Source: CAZGUG01 sp964529035 (lineage in GTDB: Bacteria > Bacillota > Clostridia > Ch29). Taken from it: DNA of 5,834 nucleotides. The DNA is taken from assembly GCA_964529035.1 (NCBI GenBank), contig CAZGUG010000078.1:1-5834 (forward strand). The letters are read 5' to 3'. The notes under the pieces were generated by a model. It saw only the letters and a list, made by a program, of their open reading frames with translations. It was not told where the DNA came from and did no database searches. A program made the translations under genes and the position numbers. Each line of letters starts with the position of its first letter. The stretch's first letter is position 1. Below, one piece after another: positions 4,413 through 5,834 of this stretch.

Positions 4413-5834
4413 GTGAAAAAAGCAGCCATGGTGGTTCTGGGTTTGGCGGCGGTAATTTTTTTGGTATTGGTACTTTTTCCGCCCGAATCCGATATACAGG
4501 AACCGGCAGAAGAATCCAATGAAGAGTATGACATGGCGGTTGTGGTGGATACCCACTCGGATACGCTGCTCAAAATAACAGATAACACAAATTGGCTGCC
4601 GCTGGTGGATATCGGCGGAGAGACTCCTTTTCATATCGATATACCAAAGCTACGGCGGGGCGGAGTCAACGTTCAGTATTTCGGAGCATTTACTTCCGGG
4701 TATTACAGCAGCGGGCAGCCGGATTATACAAAGGCCAACAGCCGACTGCTCTCCCTTTTCAATGCCCTTTACTGGACGATAGAAAAAAACCCGGCATCCA
4801 TAGGCCTGGCAAAAACTGTGGAGGATATAAGAAATCTGGTGGAAGACGGCAGGATTTCCGCAGTGCTGAGCATAGAAGGAGCTTATTCAATTGAAGAGAC
4901 ATACGGCATTGAACTTCTCCGCCAGTATTATGACCTGGGAGTAAGGGCTGTGGGATTAACCTGGAACTATTCAAACGCACTGGGCGAAGGAGTTAATGAA
5001 GCCTACATGGACGGTCTTCCTTCCGAGGGAGGGCTGACTGAATTCGGCCGGCAGGTTGTAAAAAACATGAACCGTTTGGGGATTATTGTTGACATATCTC
5101 ACATGAATGAAAGAACTTTTTGGGATGTTATCGAAGTTTCGGATGCGCCGGTAATGGCCAGCCATTCCGGGGTATACAGTTTAAGAAATCATGTAAGAAA
5201 CCTGAAGGATGACCAGATAAGGGCTGTTGCCAAAGGTGGCGGCGTGGTCCAGGTGGTGTTCTACCCGGAATTTCTTGCAGACCCGGATACAGAGGTAACC
5301 GTTATGACAGTGGTTGACCATATAGAGTACATAGCCGAACTTGTGGGCGTGGAATACGTAGGGATTGGATCGGATTTTGACGGCGCTGCCATGCCGGAGG
5401 ACCTGCAGGATGCGTCGATGGTTCCGGAGATAAAAAAGGAGCTTTCAAGGCGGGGATATGAAAGGGACGATATAGAAAAAATACTCGGAGAAAATACTAT
5501 GAGGGTTATGAAAGAGGCCTGGAAGGATGCGGGAGAAAAGAGAAGCGGCAAGCAGGAATTCTCAATTACGCCTATGCTAGAAATGGGCCAGGGTTTTTCC
5601 GGAAGCAATCCGGTTTTAGAGGCGGTGATTAAAGCGGGCAGGGGTCAGCCGGCCGATACGGCAGGCATCAGGGTTATAGTAGACGGCAGGGTTTATACGC
5701 CGCAGTACTATGAAAAGACCGGGCTTGTTTCGCTGCAGCTTGAAGAGCCCCTAAGGGAAAAATTCCATGTTGTTACCTTTGAGGCAGCCGGACAAAAGGG
5801 CTATACTGCGCGGGAAACAAGGATTTTTCATATA
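4413..5834 (+). CDS. Anchored M19 (renal-type) dipeptidase with C-terminal Ig-like extension, 3' end missing
   Basis: 474 codons are open to the window edge with no stop seen. The product is a zinc-dependent dipeptidase of family M19, hydrolysing dipeptides outside the membrane. All key residues of the human enzyme have counterparts: H48 and D50 (DTHSD), bridging E155 (SIEGA), H230 (DISHM), H251 (ASHSG), R262 (11 residues after H251, as in human) and D320 (GSDFDG). Residues 2-3 are KK and 6-22 are hydrophobic. No lipobox cysteine or clear cleavage site is seen, so this is probably an uncleaved N-terminal anchor, followed by an acidic linker (25-40). The catalytic domain spans about 42-372. 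Residues from about 417 form a beta-rich segment (IRVIVDGRVYTP, LVSLQLEEPL, FHVVTFEAAGQKGY) that looks like a bacterial Ig-like domain. The GTG start has GGGGTG at 4400-4405, 7 bases away. The overlapping ATG at 4411 reads straight into TGA. The enzyme call is firm, the extension tentative. Confidence 0.9.
   Translation, partial: MKKAAMVVLGLAAVIFLVLVLFPPESDIQEPAEESNEEYDMAVVVDTHSDTLLKITDNTNWLPLVDIGGETPFHIDIPKLRRGGVNVQYFGAFTSGYYSSGQPDYTKANSRLLSLFNALYWTIEKNPASIGLAKTVEDIRNLVEDGRISAVLSIEGAYSIEETYGIELLRQYYDLGVRAVGLTWNYSNALGEGVNEAYMDGLPSEGGLTEFGRQVVKNMNRLGIIVDISHMNERTFWDVIEVSDAPVMASHSGVYSLRNHVRNLKDDQIRAVAKGGGVVQVVFYPEFLADPDTEVTVMTVVDHIEYIAELVGVEYVGIGSDFDGAAMPEDLQDASMVPEIKKELSRRGYERDDIEKILGENTMRVMKEAWKDAGEKRSGKQEFSITPMLEMGQGFSGSNPVLEAVIKAGRGQPADTAGIRVIVDGRVYTPQYYEKTGLVSLQLEEPLREKFHVVTFEAAGQKGYTARETRIFHI

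Noticed and set aside
4592..4894. 100-aa plus-strand reading frame
   Set aside because: It is an out-of-frame shadow within the M19 dipeptidase gene, whose catalytic motifs run continuously through this stretch.

Overview
The window looks like chromosomal DNA from an anaerobic, endospore-forming Firmicute, most likely class Clostridia. This rests on two sporulation-linked families (a Spo0E-like phosphatase and YtxC), a DUF6873-type protein I associate with Clostridia, strong AGGAGG-type ribosome binding sites, frequent GTG starts, and short hairpin-plus-T-tract terminators. No mobile element, CRISPR array, tRNA or rRNA was recognised. I cannot name the species.

Layout. (1) 1-995: a bidirectional terminator, then a minus-strand radical SAM gene with its own sigma-A-like promoter at its right end. 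(2) 1081-1182: a 33-codon plus-strand gene for a tiny Gly-rich, single-span membrane peptide, resembling small sporulation or coat peptides. (3) 1183-1530: a 348-base gap with a candidate promoter, a 10-bp inverted repeat and two 11-bp tandem repeats. It leads into a 60-aa Spo0E-family gene (1531-1713). (4) 1714-1928: a leader region with a large nested hairpin followed by T7 (candidate terminator or attenuator), then a palindrome and a strong Shine-Dalgarno. (5) 1929-2675: a DUF6873-like protein. (6) 2757-3668: YtxC, closed by a clear terminator at 3688-3720. (7) 3784-4386 and 4413-5834: a DUF445 membrane protein and, 26 bases on, an exported M19 (renal-type) dipeptidase. The dipeptidase has a C-terminal beta-rich, Ig-like extension and runs off the window edge. 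These two look like one operon behind an extended -10 promoter.

How they may fit together. The Spo0E homologue would remove phosphate from Spo0A~P and so delay sporulation. YtxC is a sporulation-associated protein of unknown biochemistry, and the 33-aa peptide has the look of a spore-layer or forespore membrane peptide. DUF445 and an anchored dipeptidase both point to the cell envelope. The cluster therefore suggests sporulation and envelope functions, but only Spo0E and the M19 enzyme have a function that can be read from key residues. No clearly new multi-gene system is evident. The best leads are the structured RNA at 1770-1856, the repeat-rich spo0E upstream region, and the dipeptidase domain fusion.
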